Shown piece after piece: positions 8,759-16,828 of a stretch of DNA of 64,000 nt (the stretch's first letter is position 1; every line of letters begins with the position of its first letter). Under the pieces are notes generated by a model. It did no database searches. It had not been told where the DNA came from and saw only the letters and a list, made by a program, of their open reading frames with translations. A program made the position numbers and the translations under genes. The DNA is from Faecalibacterium sp. I4-3-84 (GTDB lineage Bacteria > Bacillota > Clostridia > Oscillospirales > Ruminococcaceae): NCBI RefSeq assembly GCF_023347255.1, contig NZ_CP094466.1, forward strand, positions 2,480,001 through 2,544,000, given 5' to 3'.

Positions 8759-9460
8759 ATGACCTATTCGCAGCAAGTACAGAATATGTGCCCGATCACC
8801 AAAGGTCCTAAGCATGGTCCGGCTCCCATCCCCGAAGAGGGCGCATGGGTCAAGGCCTATGAGATCAAGGACATCAGCGGCTACACCCACGGTGTGGGCT
8901 GGTGCGCACCTCAGCAGGGTACCTGCAAGCTGTCCCTGAACATTAAGAACGGTGTCATCGAGGAGGCTCTGGTGGAGACCATCGGCTGCTCCGGTATGAC
9001 CCACTCTGCTGCTATGGCAGGCGAGATCCTGCCCGGCAAGACCATTCTGGAAGCTCTGAACACCGACCTGGTGTGCGATGCCATCAACGTTGCTATGCGC
9101 GAGCTGTTCCTGCAGATCGTCTACGGCCGCAGCCAGACCGCTTTCTCTGAGGACGGTCTGCCCATCGGCGCAGGTCTGGACGACCTGGGCAAGGGCCTGC
9201 GCTCCATGACCGGCACCATCTTCTCCACCAAGGCAAAGGGCGTCCGTTATCTGGAGCTGACCGAGGGCTATATCAACAAGCTGGCTGTGGATGCCAACGA
9301 TGAGGTCATCGGCTATCAGTTCGTCAAGCTGGGCAAGATGATGGAGGATATCCGTCACGGCAAGACCCCCAACGAGGCTTATGAGAAGAACGTGGGTACT
9401 TACGGCCGCTTCAGCAAGGAGCAGGGTGCTGTGAAGTACATTGACCCGCGTGAGGAATAA
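8759..9460 (+). CDS. IscU/NifU-like iron-sulfur scaffold-related protein
   Basis: This 233-residue protein contains GWCAPQQGTCKLSLNIKNG, then ETIGCSGMTHSAAM, which resemble the cysteine-containing Fe-S binding surface of IscU/NifU scaffolds, followed by a C-terminal region unlike classical IscU. Start ATG 8759 is preferred over ATG 8753 because AAGGAG (8744-8749) then has 9-nt spacing. Family knowledge: this protein type occurs immediately before a GGGtGRT protein in anaerobic Firmicutes and is annotated as an iron-sulfur cluster assembly scaffold. The exact target is unknown. It shares a promoter with the next gene, 17 bp downstream. Confidence 0.75.
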   Translation: MTYSQQVQNMCPITKGPKHGPAPIPEEGAWVKAYEIKDISGYTHGVGWCAPQQGTCKLSLNIKNGVIEEALVETIGCSGMTHSAAMAGEILPGKTILEALNTDLVCDAINVAMRELFLQIVYGRSQTAFSEDGLPIGAGLDDLGKGLRSMTGTIFSTKAKGVRYLELTEGYINKLAVDANDEVIGYQFVKLGKMMEDIRHGKTPNEAYEKNVGTYGRFSKEQGAVKYIDPREE

Positions 9461-9477
9461 GAGAGGAGGAACAACTC

Positions 9478-10476
9478 ATGGCAACTTTTGAATCTATGGA
9501 TCGCCGCATGCCGAAAATCGAGGCATGCCTGAAGGCTAACGGCCTGGAGTCTCTGGACGCTTGCAACGAGATGCTCCTCGCAAAGGGCATCGACTGCGAC
9601 AAGATCGTGCGCGGCGTTCAGCCCATCTGCTTTGATAACGCTGTCTGGGCATACACCCTGGGCACCGCTATCGCTGTCAAGCGCGGCCTGACCGATGCTG
9701 CCGAGTGCGCTGCTGCCATCGGCGAAGGTCTGGAAGCTTTCACCATCCCTGGCTCTGTCGCTGAGCAGCGTCAGGTCGGTCTGGGCCACGGCAATCTGGG
9801 CGCTCGTCTGCTGAGCGAGGACACCACCTGCTTCGCTTTCCTGGCAGGCCACGAGTCCTTTGCTGCTGCTGAGGGTGCTATCGGCATCGCCCGCACTGCA
9901 AACAAGGTCCGCAAGACCCCCCTGCGCGTCATCCTGAACGGCCTGGGCAAGGATGCAGCTTACATCATTTCTCGTATCAACGGCTTCACCTATGTTCAGA
10001 CTGAGTACGACATCCCCACTCAGACCCTGACCGTCGTCAAGGAGATCCCCTTCTCTGAGGGCGAGCGTGCTGCCGTCAAGTGCTACGGTGCAAACGACGT
10101 TATGGAAGGCGTTGCCATCATGAAGAAGGAGGACGTTCAGTGCTCCATCACCGGCAACTCCACCAACCCCGTCCGCTTCCAGCATCTGGTTGCCGGCACC
10201 TACAAGAAGTGGGCCATCGAGAACGGCAAGAAGTACTTCTCTGTCGCTTCCGGCGGCGGCACGGGCCGTACCCTGCATCCCGATAACGTGGCTGCAGGCC
10301 CCGCAAGCTACGGCCTGACCGACTCTCTGGGCCGTGTGCACGGCGATGCTCAGTTTGCAGGTTCTTCTTCTGTGCCTGCACACGTTGAGATGATGGGCCT
10401 GATCGGCATGGGCAACAACCCCATGGTTGGTGCTACCGTCGCATGCGCTGTTGCTGCAGCTCAGGCTAACGCCTAA
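9478..10476 (+). CDS. GGGtGRT family protein
   Basis: The family is named after the motif seen here as ASGGGTGRTLHPDN near residue 258. The 332-residue protein is soluble with no signal peptide. It is rich in Gly/Ala and has Cys in CLKANG, CDKIV and CFAFLAGHES. Function has not been established to my knowledge; the constant pairing with the preceding IscU-like gene points to an Fe-S or redox role. GAGAGGAGG precedes the ATG. The codon choice looks strongly optimised, suggesting high expression. Confidence 0.88.
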   Translation: MATFESMDRRMPKIEACLKANGLESLDACNEMLLAKGIDCDKIVRGVQPICFDNAVWAYTLGTAIAVKRGLTDAAECAAAIGEGLEAFTIPGSVAEQRQVGLGHGNLGARLLSEDTTCFAFLAGHESFAAAEGAIGIARTANKVRKTPLRVILNGLGKDAAYIISRINGFTYVQTEYDIPTQTLTVVKEIPFSEGERAAVKCYGANDVMEGVAIMKKEDVQCSITGNSTNPVRFQHLVAGTYKKWAIENGKKYFSVASGGGTGRTLHPDNVAAGPASYGLTDSLGRVHGDAQFAGSSSVPAHVEMMGLIGMGNNPMVGATVACAVAAAQANA

Positions 10477-10497
10477 GTTTTTCCTAAGTTTCAGCGA

Positions 10498-10536
10498 GGG
10501 GAAGCTGCTTTCCGAATGAGCAGCTCCCCCTTTTTT
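10498..10536 (+). terminator. Rho-independent terminator
   Basis: GGGGAAGCTGCT (10498-10509) pairs with AGCAGCTCCCC (10519-10529) with one bulge, followed by a run of six T. Confidence 0.9.
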
Positions 10537-10586
10537 GCTGATAGATGTCCGAACACAAGCAACCCGAATATGAGAAGGAAGAAACA

Positions 10587-12503
10587 ATGAAAAAGAATCA
10601 GATCCGCAAGAGCGTGGCTGCGCTGGCCATGGCGGTTGTTGTGGGTGTCAGTCTGCTGGGCTACGGCTGCGGCAGCAAGTCCGCTTCCACCGCAGGCGGC
10701 GTGTCCGGCGATTTCACCGGCACTGCCAAGGGTATGGGCGGCGACGTTACCGTTACCCTGACGCTGGAAGACGGCAAGATCACCGGCTGCACCGCTGAGG
10801 GTAAGGACGAGACCCCCGGCATCGGTACGCTGGCACTGGAGCAGCTGCCCGCTCAGATCGCTGAGACCGGCAGCATCGCTGTGGACGGCGTGTCCACCGC
10901 GACCATCACCTCCAACGCCATCAAGGAGGCAGCAGCCGCTGCCCTGACTGCCGCCGGCTTGAATGCTGACGACTATAAGATCGAGGTCAAGGCCGACGAG
11001 ACCAAGGCCGAGGATTCCACCATTGACGCTGACGTTGTCATCGTGGGTGCAGGCGGCGCAGGCATGACCGCTGCCATCACCGCTGCTGCCGAGGGCAAGA
11101 GCGTTGTGATCGTGGAGAGCCAGGCCATGGTGGGCGGCAACTCTGTGCGCGCTACCGGCGGCATGAACGCCGGCAAGACCGTGTATCAGGATGAGAACGA
11201 GTTCGGCGAGTCTGCCGGTGTCGAAAAGACCCTGAAGACCGCTGCTGAAAAGTACGCTGACAACGAGACCATCACCGCTCTGGCAAAGACCGTCTCTGAG
11301 CAGTGGGCAGAGTACCAGAAGAACCCCACCGGCTACTTCGACTCTGTTGAGCTGATGGAGCTGGACACCATGATCGGCGGCAAGGGCATCAACGACCCTG
11401 CTCTGGTGGAGACCCTGTGCTCCAACTCTGCTGATGCCATCGACTGGCTGGACGAGCACGGTATCACCCTGCACAGCGTTTCCAGCTTTGGCGGTGCATC
11501 CGTCAAGCGCATCCATCGCCCTGTGGACGCAGAGGGCAAGACCGTTTCTGTCGGTTCCTACATGATCCCCCTGCTGGAGGAGAACTGTGAGAAGGCTGGC
11601 GTTCAGATCCTGCTGAACACCACCGCCAACGAGATCCTGACCGATGCGAGCGGCGCTGCTGTGGGCATCAAGGCCACCGGTTCTACCGGCGAGACCGTCA
11701 CCGTGAACGCCAAGGCTGTGGTGCTGACCACCGGCGGCTTCGGCGCAAATCTGGACATGGTCACCGAGTACAAGCCTGAGCTGAAGGGCTTCATGACCAC
11801 CAACGCTGCCGGCGCTCAGGGTCAGGGCATTGAGATGGCGACCGCGATCGGCGCTGGCACCGTGGATATGGACCAGATCCAGATCCACCCCACCGTTGAG
11901 GCCAACACCGCTGCCCTGATCACCGAGGGTCTGCGCGGCGACGGCGCTGTGCTGATCAACGCCGAGGGCAAGCGCTTCATCGACGAAGTGGGCACCCGTG
12001 ACGTGGTCTCTGCTGCTGAGATCGCTCAGACCGGCAGCTACAGCTGGCTGGTGGTCGATCAGGCTATGGTCGATGCTTCCAGCGTCATTCAGGGCTACAT
12101 CAAGAAGGGCTTCACCGTGACCGGCGAGACCTACGAGGAGCTGGGCAAGGCAATGGGCGTTGATGAGGCTGCTTTTGCCGAGACCATGAAGACTTGGAAT
12201 GGCTATGTTGAGGCCAAGAATGACCCCGACTTTGGCCGCACCAGCTTTGCAAACCCGCTGGATACTGCTCCGTACTATGCAATCAAGGTCACTGCTGGTG
12301 TGCACCACACCATGGGCGGCCTGACCATCAACACCAACACCGAAGTCCTCAAGGAGGACGGCACTGTGATCCCCGGCCTGTTTGCAGCAGGTGAGGTCAC
12401 TGGCGGTGTGCACGGTGCAAACCGTCTGGGCGGCAACGCTGTTGCAGACTTCACCGTGTTTGGCCGCATTGCAGGTAAGGCTGCCAGCGACTACGCTGCA
12501 TGA
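10587..12503 (+). CDS. Lipoprotein flavin reductase: FMN-binding domain plus FAD fumarate-reductase-like domain
   Basis: The 638-residue protein has an N-terminal lipoprotein-type signal (hydrophobic segment ending LLGYGC, about residue 25). Next is an FMN-binding domain (residues about 35-125) whose DGVSTATITS matches the pattern for covalent FMN attachment to Thr by ApbE. The remainder is a flavocytochrome-c/fumarate-reductase-type FAD domain: DVVIVGAGGAGMTAA, RATGGMNAGKT, and the C-terminal GGLTINTNTEVL...GLFAAGEVTGGVHGANRLGG. No haem motif (CXXCH) is present. Start 10587 has GAAGGAAG upstream. It should act outside the membrane reducing an unsaturated acid or another acceptor; the substrate is unknown. 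It overlaps the next gene by 4 bp. Confidence 0.88.
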   Translation: MKKNQIRKSVAALAMAVVVGVSLLGYGCGSKSASTAGGVSGDFTGTAKGMGGDVTVTLTLEDGKITGCTAEGKDETPGIGTLALEQLPAQIAETGSIAVDGVSTATITSNAIKEAAAAALTAAGLNADDYKIEVKADETKAEDSTIDADVVIVGAGGAGMTAAITAAAEGKSVVIVESQAMVGGNSVRATGGMNAGKTVYQDENEFGESAGVEKTLKTAAEKYADNETITALAKTVSEQWAEYQKNPTGYFDSVELMELDTMIGGKGINDPALVETLCSNSADAIDWLDEHGITLHSVSSFGGASVKRIHRPVDAEGKTVSVGSYMIPLLEENCEKAGVQILLNTTANEILTDASGAAVGIKATGSTGETVTVNAKAVVLTTGGFGANLDMVTEYKPELKGFMTTNAAGAQGQGIEMATAIGAGTVDMDQIQIHPTVEANTAALITEGLRGDGAVLINAEGKRFIDEVGTRDVVSAAEIAQTGSYSWLVVDQAMVDASSVIQGYIKKGFTVTGETYEELGKAMGVDEAAFAETMKTWNGYVEAKNDPDFGRTSFANPLDTAPYYAIKVTAGVHHTMGGLTINTNTEVLKEDGTVIPGLFAAGEVTGGVHGANRLGGNAVADFTVFGRIAGKAASDYAA

Positions 12504-12898
12504 GTACCCGCAAAGCATCTGAAGATGCTTCCGGCTCCAAAGGCCTGAAGCCATGGATGAAGAACCTGATCTTTGCTGCAGTGATCCTTGTGCTGGCAGC
12601 AGCGCTGTATTTCGGCGTGCGCGCAGCACACAGCAGCAAGGGCAGCGGTTTGCAGGCCACCGTCGATTTTGGCGATGGCATCACCGAGACTCTGCCGCTG
12701 GATACAGACCACGATTACCTGTATGATGTGGGCAATTATGTCGTGCATCTGCAGGTAAAGGATGGTGCCATCGCATTTTTGGACAGTCAGTGCCCGGATC
12801 ATGTGTGCGAGCAATTCGGCTGGCTGGACAAGGACGGCGCATGGGCTGCATGCGTCCCTGCCGGGGTGTATGTGGTAGTGGAAACTACAGCTGAATAA
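12500..12898 (+). CDS. Membrane-anchored NusG domain II protein
   Basis: A 132-residue protein with one membrane segment (residues about 22-42) followed by an extracytoplasmic NusG-II-like domain. The tail has SQCPDHVCEQFGW and then ACVPAGVYVVV, giving three cysteines in the typical arrangement of this domain family. Such proteins are often encoded beside FMN-binding and flavin-transfer proteins. Coupling by ATGA to the flavin reductase gene suggests they work together in extracytoplasmic electron transfer; that is inference. Confidence 0.8.
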   Translation: MSTRKASEDASGSKGLKPWMKNLIFAAVILVLAAALYFGVRAAHSSKGSGLQATVDFGDGITETLPLDTDHDYLYDVGNYVVHLQVKDGAIAFLDSQCPDHVCEQFGWLDKDGAWAACVPAGVYVVVETTAE

Positions 12899-12912
12899 AG
12901 ATCGTGCTTCAA

Positions 12913-12959
12913 AAAAGAGGCAGTACCCTGCAAGAGCGGGGCACTGTCTCTTTTGTTTT
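12913..12959 (+). terminator. Rho-independent terminator
   Basis: AAAAGAGGCAGTACCC pairs with GGGGCACTGTCTCTTTT (one mismatch), followed by GTTTTG. Confidence 0.85.
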
Positions 12960-13038
12960 GTCTGGAAGGCAAAAGAGGGCACGGTGTGAAAGTTGGATAA
13001 AACTTTGACATAAATGCGTCAAAACAAAATTTAGACGC

Positions 13039-13067
13039 TTGTGTAATAGACGAAAATGCGATAAACT
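13039..13067 (+). promoter_or_regulatory. Possible promoter of the MacAB-like efflux operon
   Basis: TTGTGT (13039-13044) and TAAACT (13062-13067) are 17 bp apart. A better -35 (TTGACA near 13004) lacks a good matching -10. About 95 nt of leader precede the first gene. Confidence 0.35.
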
Positions 13068-13160
13068 AACAATAAACTCTTTATCGCGCGCTTTTGCAAA
13101 GTCTGCGCCCGATACCGAAACCAGGGCATGCCCTGAAAGATACAGGAGGAAACAGCAAGC

Positions 13161-14804
13161 ATGATCTTTAAAAAGAAGCAGGATGCTGCGGTACAGCAGA
13201 CGGCTGCGGGTGAGGCAAAGCCCGCAGCGAAGGGCGGCAAAGCAGCAGCCTTTTTCCGCAAGAACTGGAAATGGATGGTGCCGGTGGTGTGCGTGGCCGT
13301 GCTGGGCGGATGGTTCATCCTGCGCCCGGACAAGGCACAGGACACCAATGTGGATGTGAGCTATGTGCAGACCACGCCGGAAAAGCGGGATCTGTCCAAC
13401 TCCCTCAGCGGCACCGGCACTCTGAACCCGGCCAATACATATAACGTCAAATCGCTGGTGGCAGGCAAGGTGCTCACCAGCACCATTGAGGAAGGCGACA
13501 TTGTGGAGGAAGGCACTGTGCTGTACACGGTGGATGCCTCCGATGCCACCACCAAGGCAGAGCAGGCATCCATCACCCTGCAGCAGGCACAGCGCAGCTA
13601 CGATAAGACCGTGGACCGCCAATATGTGCGCGCCGAGGTGGCAGGTGTTGTGAGTACCCTCAAGGTAGCCAAGGGCGACGAAGTGACCAGCGGTCAGGAA
13701 GTGGCGGTCATCCGTGACAGCTCCAAAATGGTGCTGCAGCTGGAGTTCCCGGCAGCGGATGCCGCCACCTTCTCGGTGGGCCAGAGCGCAGAGGTGACGC
13801 TGGACGGTACCTTTGAGATGCTGACCGGCACCGTGACCGCTGTGACCGGTACCGATGCCCTGAGCACCGGCAACCTGCTCACCCGCACCGTGACCATTGC
13901 TGTGCGCAATGCAGGTGGCCTGACCACTGCGCAGGCAGCAACGGCAACCATCAATGGCGTGAACTGCATTGCTGCCAAGTGCTTTGAGTATCAGGCGGAG
14001 CGCACCCTGACTGCCCTTGCCGCCGGTACCGTGACGGCCATCAATGTGCCGGAAGGCGGAGCAGTGAACAAGGACGATATCGTGCTGCAGATCAGCGGCG
14101 AGGACCTTACCGAGGCCATCCAGTCCGCAGCCGAGACCCTGCGCAGCGCAGAGCTGAACATGGACAACCTGCAGGAGGCCATGAACAACTACACGGTCAC
14201 TTCGCCCATCAGCGGCACCATCATTGAAAAGAACGCCAAGGCCGGTGATGCACTGGCCACCGGTGCCGACCTGTGCACCATCTACGACCTGAGCTATCTG
14301 GTCATGGTCATCAATGTGGACGAGCTGCAGGTCAGCGATGTCTCGGTGGGCCAGAGCGTACAGGTGACGGCGGATGCAGTGCCGGATAAGACCTATACCG
14401 GCACAGTGACCCGTGTTTCCATGAAGGGTACCTCCAGCGGCGGCACCACCACCTACCCGGTCACGGTGCGCATCGATGAGACCGAGGGTCTGCGCCCCGG
14501 CATGAATGCCAACGCAGAGATCGTGACCGCGGAGGCGGGGAACGCTCTGGCGGTGCCCAATGCAGCCATCGTGCGCGGCGGCTATGTGTTGGTGACCAAG
14601 GATTCGCCCAGTGCCGCCAATGCAGACCCCGATATGACCGCACCGGAAGGCTATGTGTACGTTCCGGTCAAGACTGGTGTGAGCGACGATGACTATACCC
14701 AGATCATCAGCGGTGTCACCGGTAATGACACCGTGGCCTATGATCCCAGCTCTGTGAGCACCGATGACTATTACGACGATGGCAGCAGTGTCATGATGTT
14801 TTAA
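13161..14804 (+). CDS. HlyD/MacA-type efflux adaptor protein
   Basis: A 547-residue membrane-fusion protein with a cytoplasmic basic and Ala-rich N-terminus and one membrane segment (about residues 37-54). The extracytoplasmic part has a biotinyl-lipoyl-like hairpin (SLVAGKVLTSTIEEGDIVEEGTV), a coiled-coil stretch (TTKAEQASITLQQAQRSY) and repeated beta domains. The lipoyl-like pattern recurs (YTVTSPISGTIIEKNAKAGD), so the protein looks like two adaptor repeats in tandem. It ends in an acidic Asp/Tyr/Ser tail. Together with the next two genes it forms an ABC exporter of the MacAB kind. Confidence 0.85.
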   Translation: MIFKKKQDAAVQQTAAGEAKPAAKGGKAAAFFRKNWKWMVPVVCVAVLGGWFILRPDKAQDTNVDVSYVQTTPEKRDLSNSLSGTGTLNPANTYNVKSLVAGKVLTSTIEEGDIVEEGTVLYTVDASDATTKAEQASITLQQAQRSYDKTVDRQYVRAEVAGVVSTLKVAKGDEVTSGQEVAVIRDSSKMVLQLEFPAADAATFSVGQSAEVTLDGTFEMLTGTVTAVTGTDALSTGNLLTRTVTIAVRNAGGLTTAQAATATINGVNCIAAKCFEYQAERTLTALAAGTVTAINVPEGGAVNKDDIVLQISGEDLTEAIQSAAETLRSAELNMDNLQEAMNNYTVTSPISGTIIEKNAKAGDALATGADLCTIYDLSYLVMVINVDELQVSDVSVGQSVQVTADAVPDKTYTGTVTRVSMKGTSSGGTTTYPVTVRIDETEGLRPGMNANAEIVTAEAGNALAVPNAAIVRGGYVLVTKDSPSAANADPDMTAPEGYVYVPVKTGVSDDDYTQIISGVTGNDTVAYDPSSVSTDDYYDDGSSVMMF

Positions 14805-14818
14805 CGCAGGAGGAAGCG

Positions 14819-15568
14819 ATGAGCGCTCTGATCGAGTTTGATGAGGTGTGCAAGTATTACCAGATGGGTGATACCACGGTAAAAGCAGCAGACCACATCA
14901 CCATGAAAATCGAAAAAGGCGAGTTCGTGGCCATCGTCGGCCAGTCCGGTTCCGGCAAGTCCACCTGTATGAACATCATCGGCTGTCTGGATGTGCCCAC
15001 CCACGGAACCTACCGGCTCAACGGCAGGGATGTGGGCAAGATGAACCGCAACGAGCTGGCTGCGATCCGCAACGAGATGCTGGGCTTTATCTTCCAGCAG
15101 TACAATCTTTTGCCAAGGCTCAACCTGATGGAGAACGTGGAGGTGCCGCTGGTGTATGCGGGCATTGGCCGCGCCGAGCGCCACGCCCGGGCCAAAGAGG
15201 TGCTGGAGCAGGTGGGTCTGGGCGATAAGCTCAGGAACCGCCCCAACCAGCTTTCCGGCGGCCAGCAGCAGCGTGTTTCCATCGCCCGGGCACTGGTGCG
15301 GAACCCGGCGGTCATTCTGGCCGACGAGCCTACCGGCGCACTGGACAGCCACACCGGCCGCGAAGTGCTGGGAATGCTGCAGCAGATGCACGATGAGGGC
15401 CACACCGTGGTGCTCATCACCCACGATAATTCCATTGCGGTGCAGGCAGACCGCATCATCCGTCTGGAGGACGGGCGGGTGGTCTACGATGGCGATGCCC
15501 ATGCACCGGAAGCCATGGTGCAGCCCACGCTGCTGCCGGAAACGCCGGATGAGGAGGAGAAAGCATGA
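14819..15568 (+). CDS. ABC transporter ATP-binding protein (MacB/LolD type)
   Basis: This 249-residue ATPase has Walker [10 protein letters not shown] (residues about 41-49), Q-loop [12 protein letters not shown], signature LSGGQQQR, Walker [13 protein letters not shown] and H-loop VLITHD. The pattern [15 protein letters not shown] is typical of the MacB/LolD/FtsE subfamily that couples to FtsX-like permeases. An AGGAGG site precedes the ATG; the stop overlaps the permease start by 4 bp. Confidence 0.93.
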   Translation: MSALIEFDEVCKYYQMGDTTVKAADHITMKIEKGEFVAIVGQSGSGKSTCMNIIGCLDVPTHGTYRLNGRDVGKMNRNELAAIRNEMLGFIFQQYNLLPRLNLMENVEVPLVYAGIGRAERHARAKEVLEQVGLGDKLRNRPNQLSGGQQQRVSIARALVRNPAVILADEPTGALDSHTGREVLGMLQQMHDEGHTVVLITHDNSIAVQADRIIRLEDGRVVYDGDAHAPEAMVQPTLLPETPDEEEKA

Positions 15569-16770
15569 TCATTGAAACCTTCCGTCAGGCCATCCAGAAC
15601 GTGTGGAGCAACAAGCTGCGCACCTTCCTTACCATGCTGGGCATCATCATCGGTGTTATGGCAGTCATCGTCATCGTGGGCTTGGGCAACGGCATGACCA
15701 AGAGCATGCGCGACAGCTTTTCGGCACTGGGCACCAACACCCTTTCGGTGCAGGTGTGGGGCAACGGCTCCCGCACTGTTCCGGTGGAGGAAATGTACAA
15801 GCTGCCCACGAAGTACCCGGAGCTGATCCAGTCCATTTCGCCGCAGATCGATTTCAGCGGCAGCGGCACGCTGAAGATCGGAACCAACAGCTACCGCTGG
15901 TCCAACATCAGCGGTGTGGACGAAAACTATTCCGTTATGAAGAACTACCAGATCGCGCAGGGACGCGGTCTGCAGTACATGGATATCAAGGACAACAAGC
16001 AGGTGTGCGTCATCGGCGATTATCTGAACCGCGTAGCCTTTGGCGGCAACGGCTTGGGCCAGACGCTTAAGATCGGTGCCAACAAGTTCCGCATCGTGGG
16101 CGTGCTGGCGGCAAAGGTGAGCGACCCGGACATGCAGCAGGGCAGCGACGACGACTGCGTTTATCTGCCCTATACCACGGCCATGCGCCTGTCCAGCCAG
16201 AGCATAGTGAGCAACTATGCCGCAGTCATGGAGGATGAGAGCCGCGCCAACGAAGCAAAGTCTGCAGTGGAAGGCGAGCTGCAGCACCTGCTTGGCTCGG
16301 ATAACGGCTATTACGTCTACAGCGCCAGCGAGTGGCTGGAGGAAATGAACAAGATGATCAACATGGTCATCGTGATCCTGACCGGCATTGCCAGCATTTC
16401 GCTGCTGGTGGGCGGCATTGGCATCATGAACATCATGCTGGTGTCGGTGACTGAGCGCACCCGCGAGATTGGTATTCGCAAGGCACTGGGTGCCAAGGAA
16501 CGCACCATTCTGTCGCAGTTCGTGGTGGAAGCAGCCACCACCTCGGCGCTGGGCGGTGTACTGGGTATTGCACTGGGCTACATCGTATCCATGGTGGCGA
16601 ACCGGCTGCTGCCCATGTTCACCAGCGGCACAACGGTCACGGTCAGCCCGTCCTTCAACTCCATTGCGGTGGCCTTTGGCATCTCGGTGGGGATTGGCGT
16701 GCTGTTCGGCTACCTGCCCGCAAAGCGCGCAGCGCGGCTCAACCCCATTGAAGCATTGCGCTATGACTGA
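15565..16770 (+). CDS. ABC transporter permease (MacB/FtsX type)
   Basis: The 401-residue permease has an N-terminal segment AIQNVWSNKLRTFLTMLGI leading into the first membrane helix, a large extracytoplasmic MacB_PCD domain (about residues 45-250) and three C-terminal helices. The conserved loop SVTERTREIGIRKALGAK is characteristic of the FtsX superfamily. It works with the preceding ATPase and adaptor. The exported substrate is unknown; drugs, peptides or lipids are possible. Confidence 0.9.
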   Translation: MIIETFRQAIQNVWSNKLRTFLTMLGIIIGVMAVIVIVGLGNGMTKSMRDSFSALGTNTLSVQVWGNGSRTVPVEEMYKLPTKYPELIQSISPQIDFSGSGTLKIGTNSYRWSNISGVDENYSVMKNYQIAQGRGLQYMDIKDNKQVCVIGDYLNRVAFGGNGLGQTLKIGANKFRIVGVLAAKVSDPDMQQGSDDDCVYLPYTTAMRLSSQSIVSNYAAVMEDESRANEAKSAVEGELQHLLGSDNGYYVYSASEWLEEMNKMINMVIVILTGIASISLLVGGIGIMNIMLVSVTERTREIGIRKALGAKERTILSQFVVEAATTSALGGVLGIALGYIVSMVANRLLPMFTSGTTVTVSPSFNSIAVAFGISVGIGVLFGYLPAKRAARLNPIEALRYD

Positions 16771-16828
16771 ACTCTTCTCAGCCGGCGTTGCGCCGGACTG
16801 CCAAACACCAAGGAAGGGGAATATACCT

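Noticed and set aside
10491-12629. Long minus-strand open frame (712 codons) opposite the flavin reductase
   Set aside because: It is antisense to a gene with clear FMN and FAD motifs; the open frame follows from its GC-rich codon bias and has no domain of its own.
16469-16828. N-terminal extension of the SLH protein into the permease gene
   Set aside because: The frame is open, but a signal peptide and ribosome binding site start at 16829, and the extension is out of frame within the permease gene.
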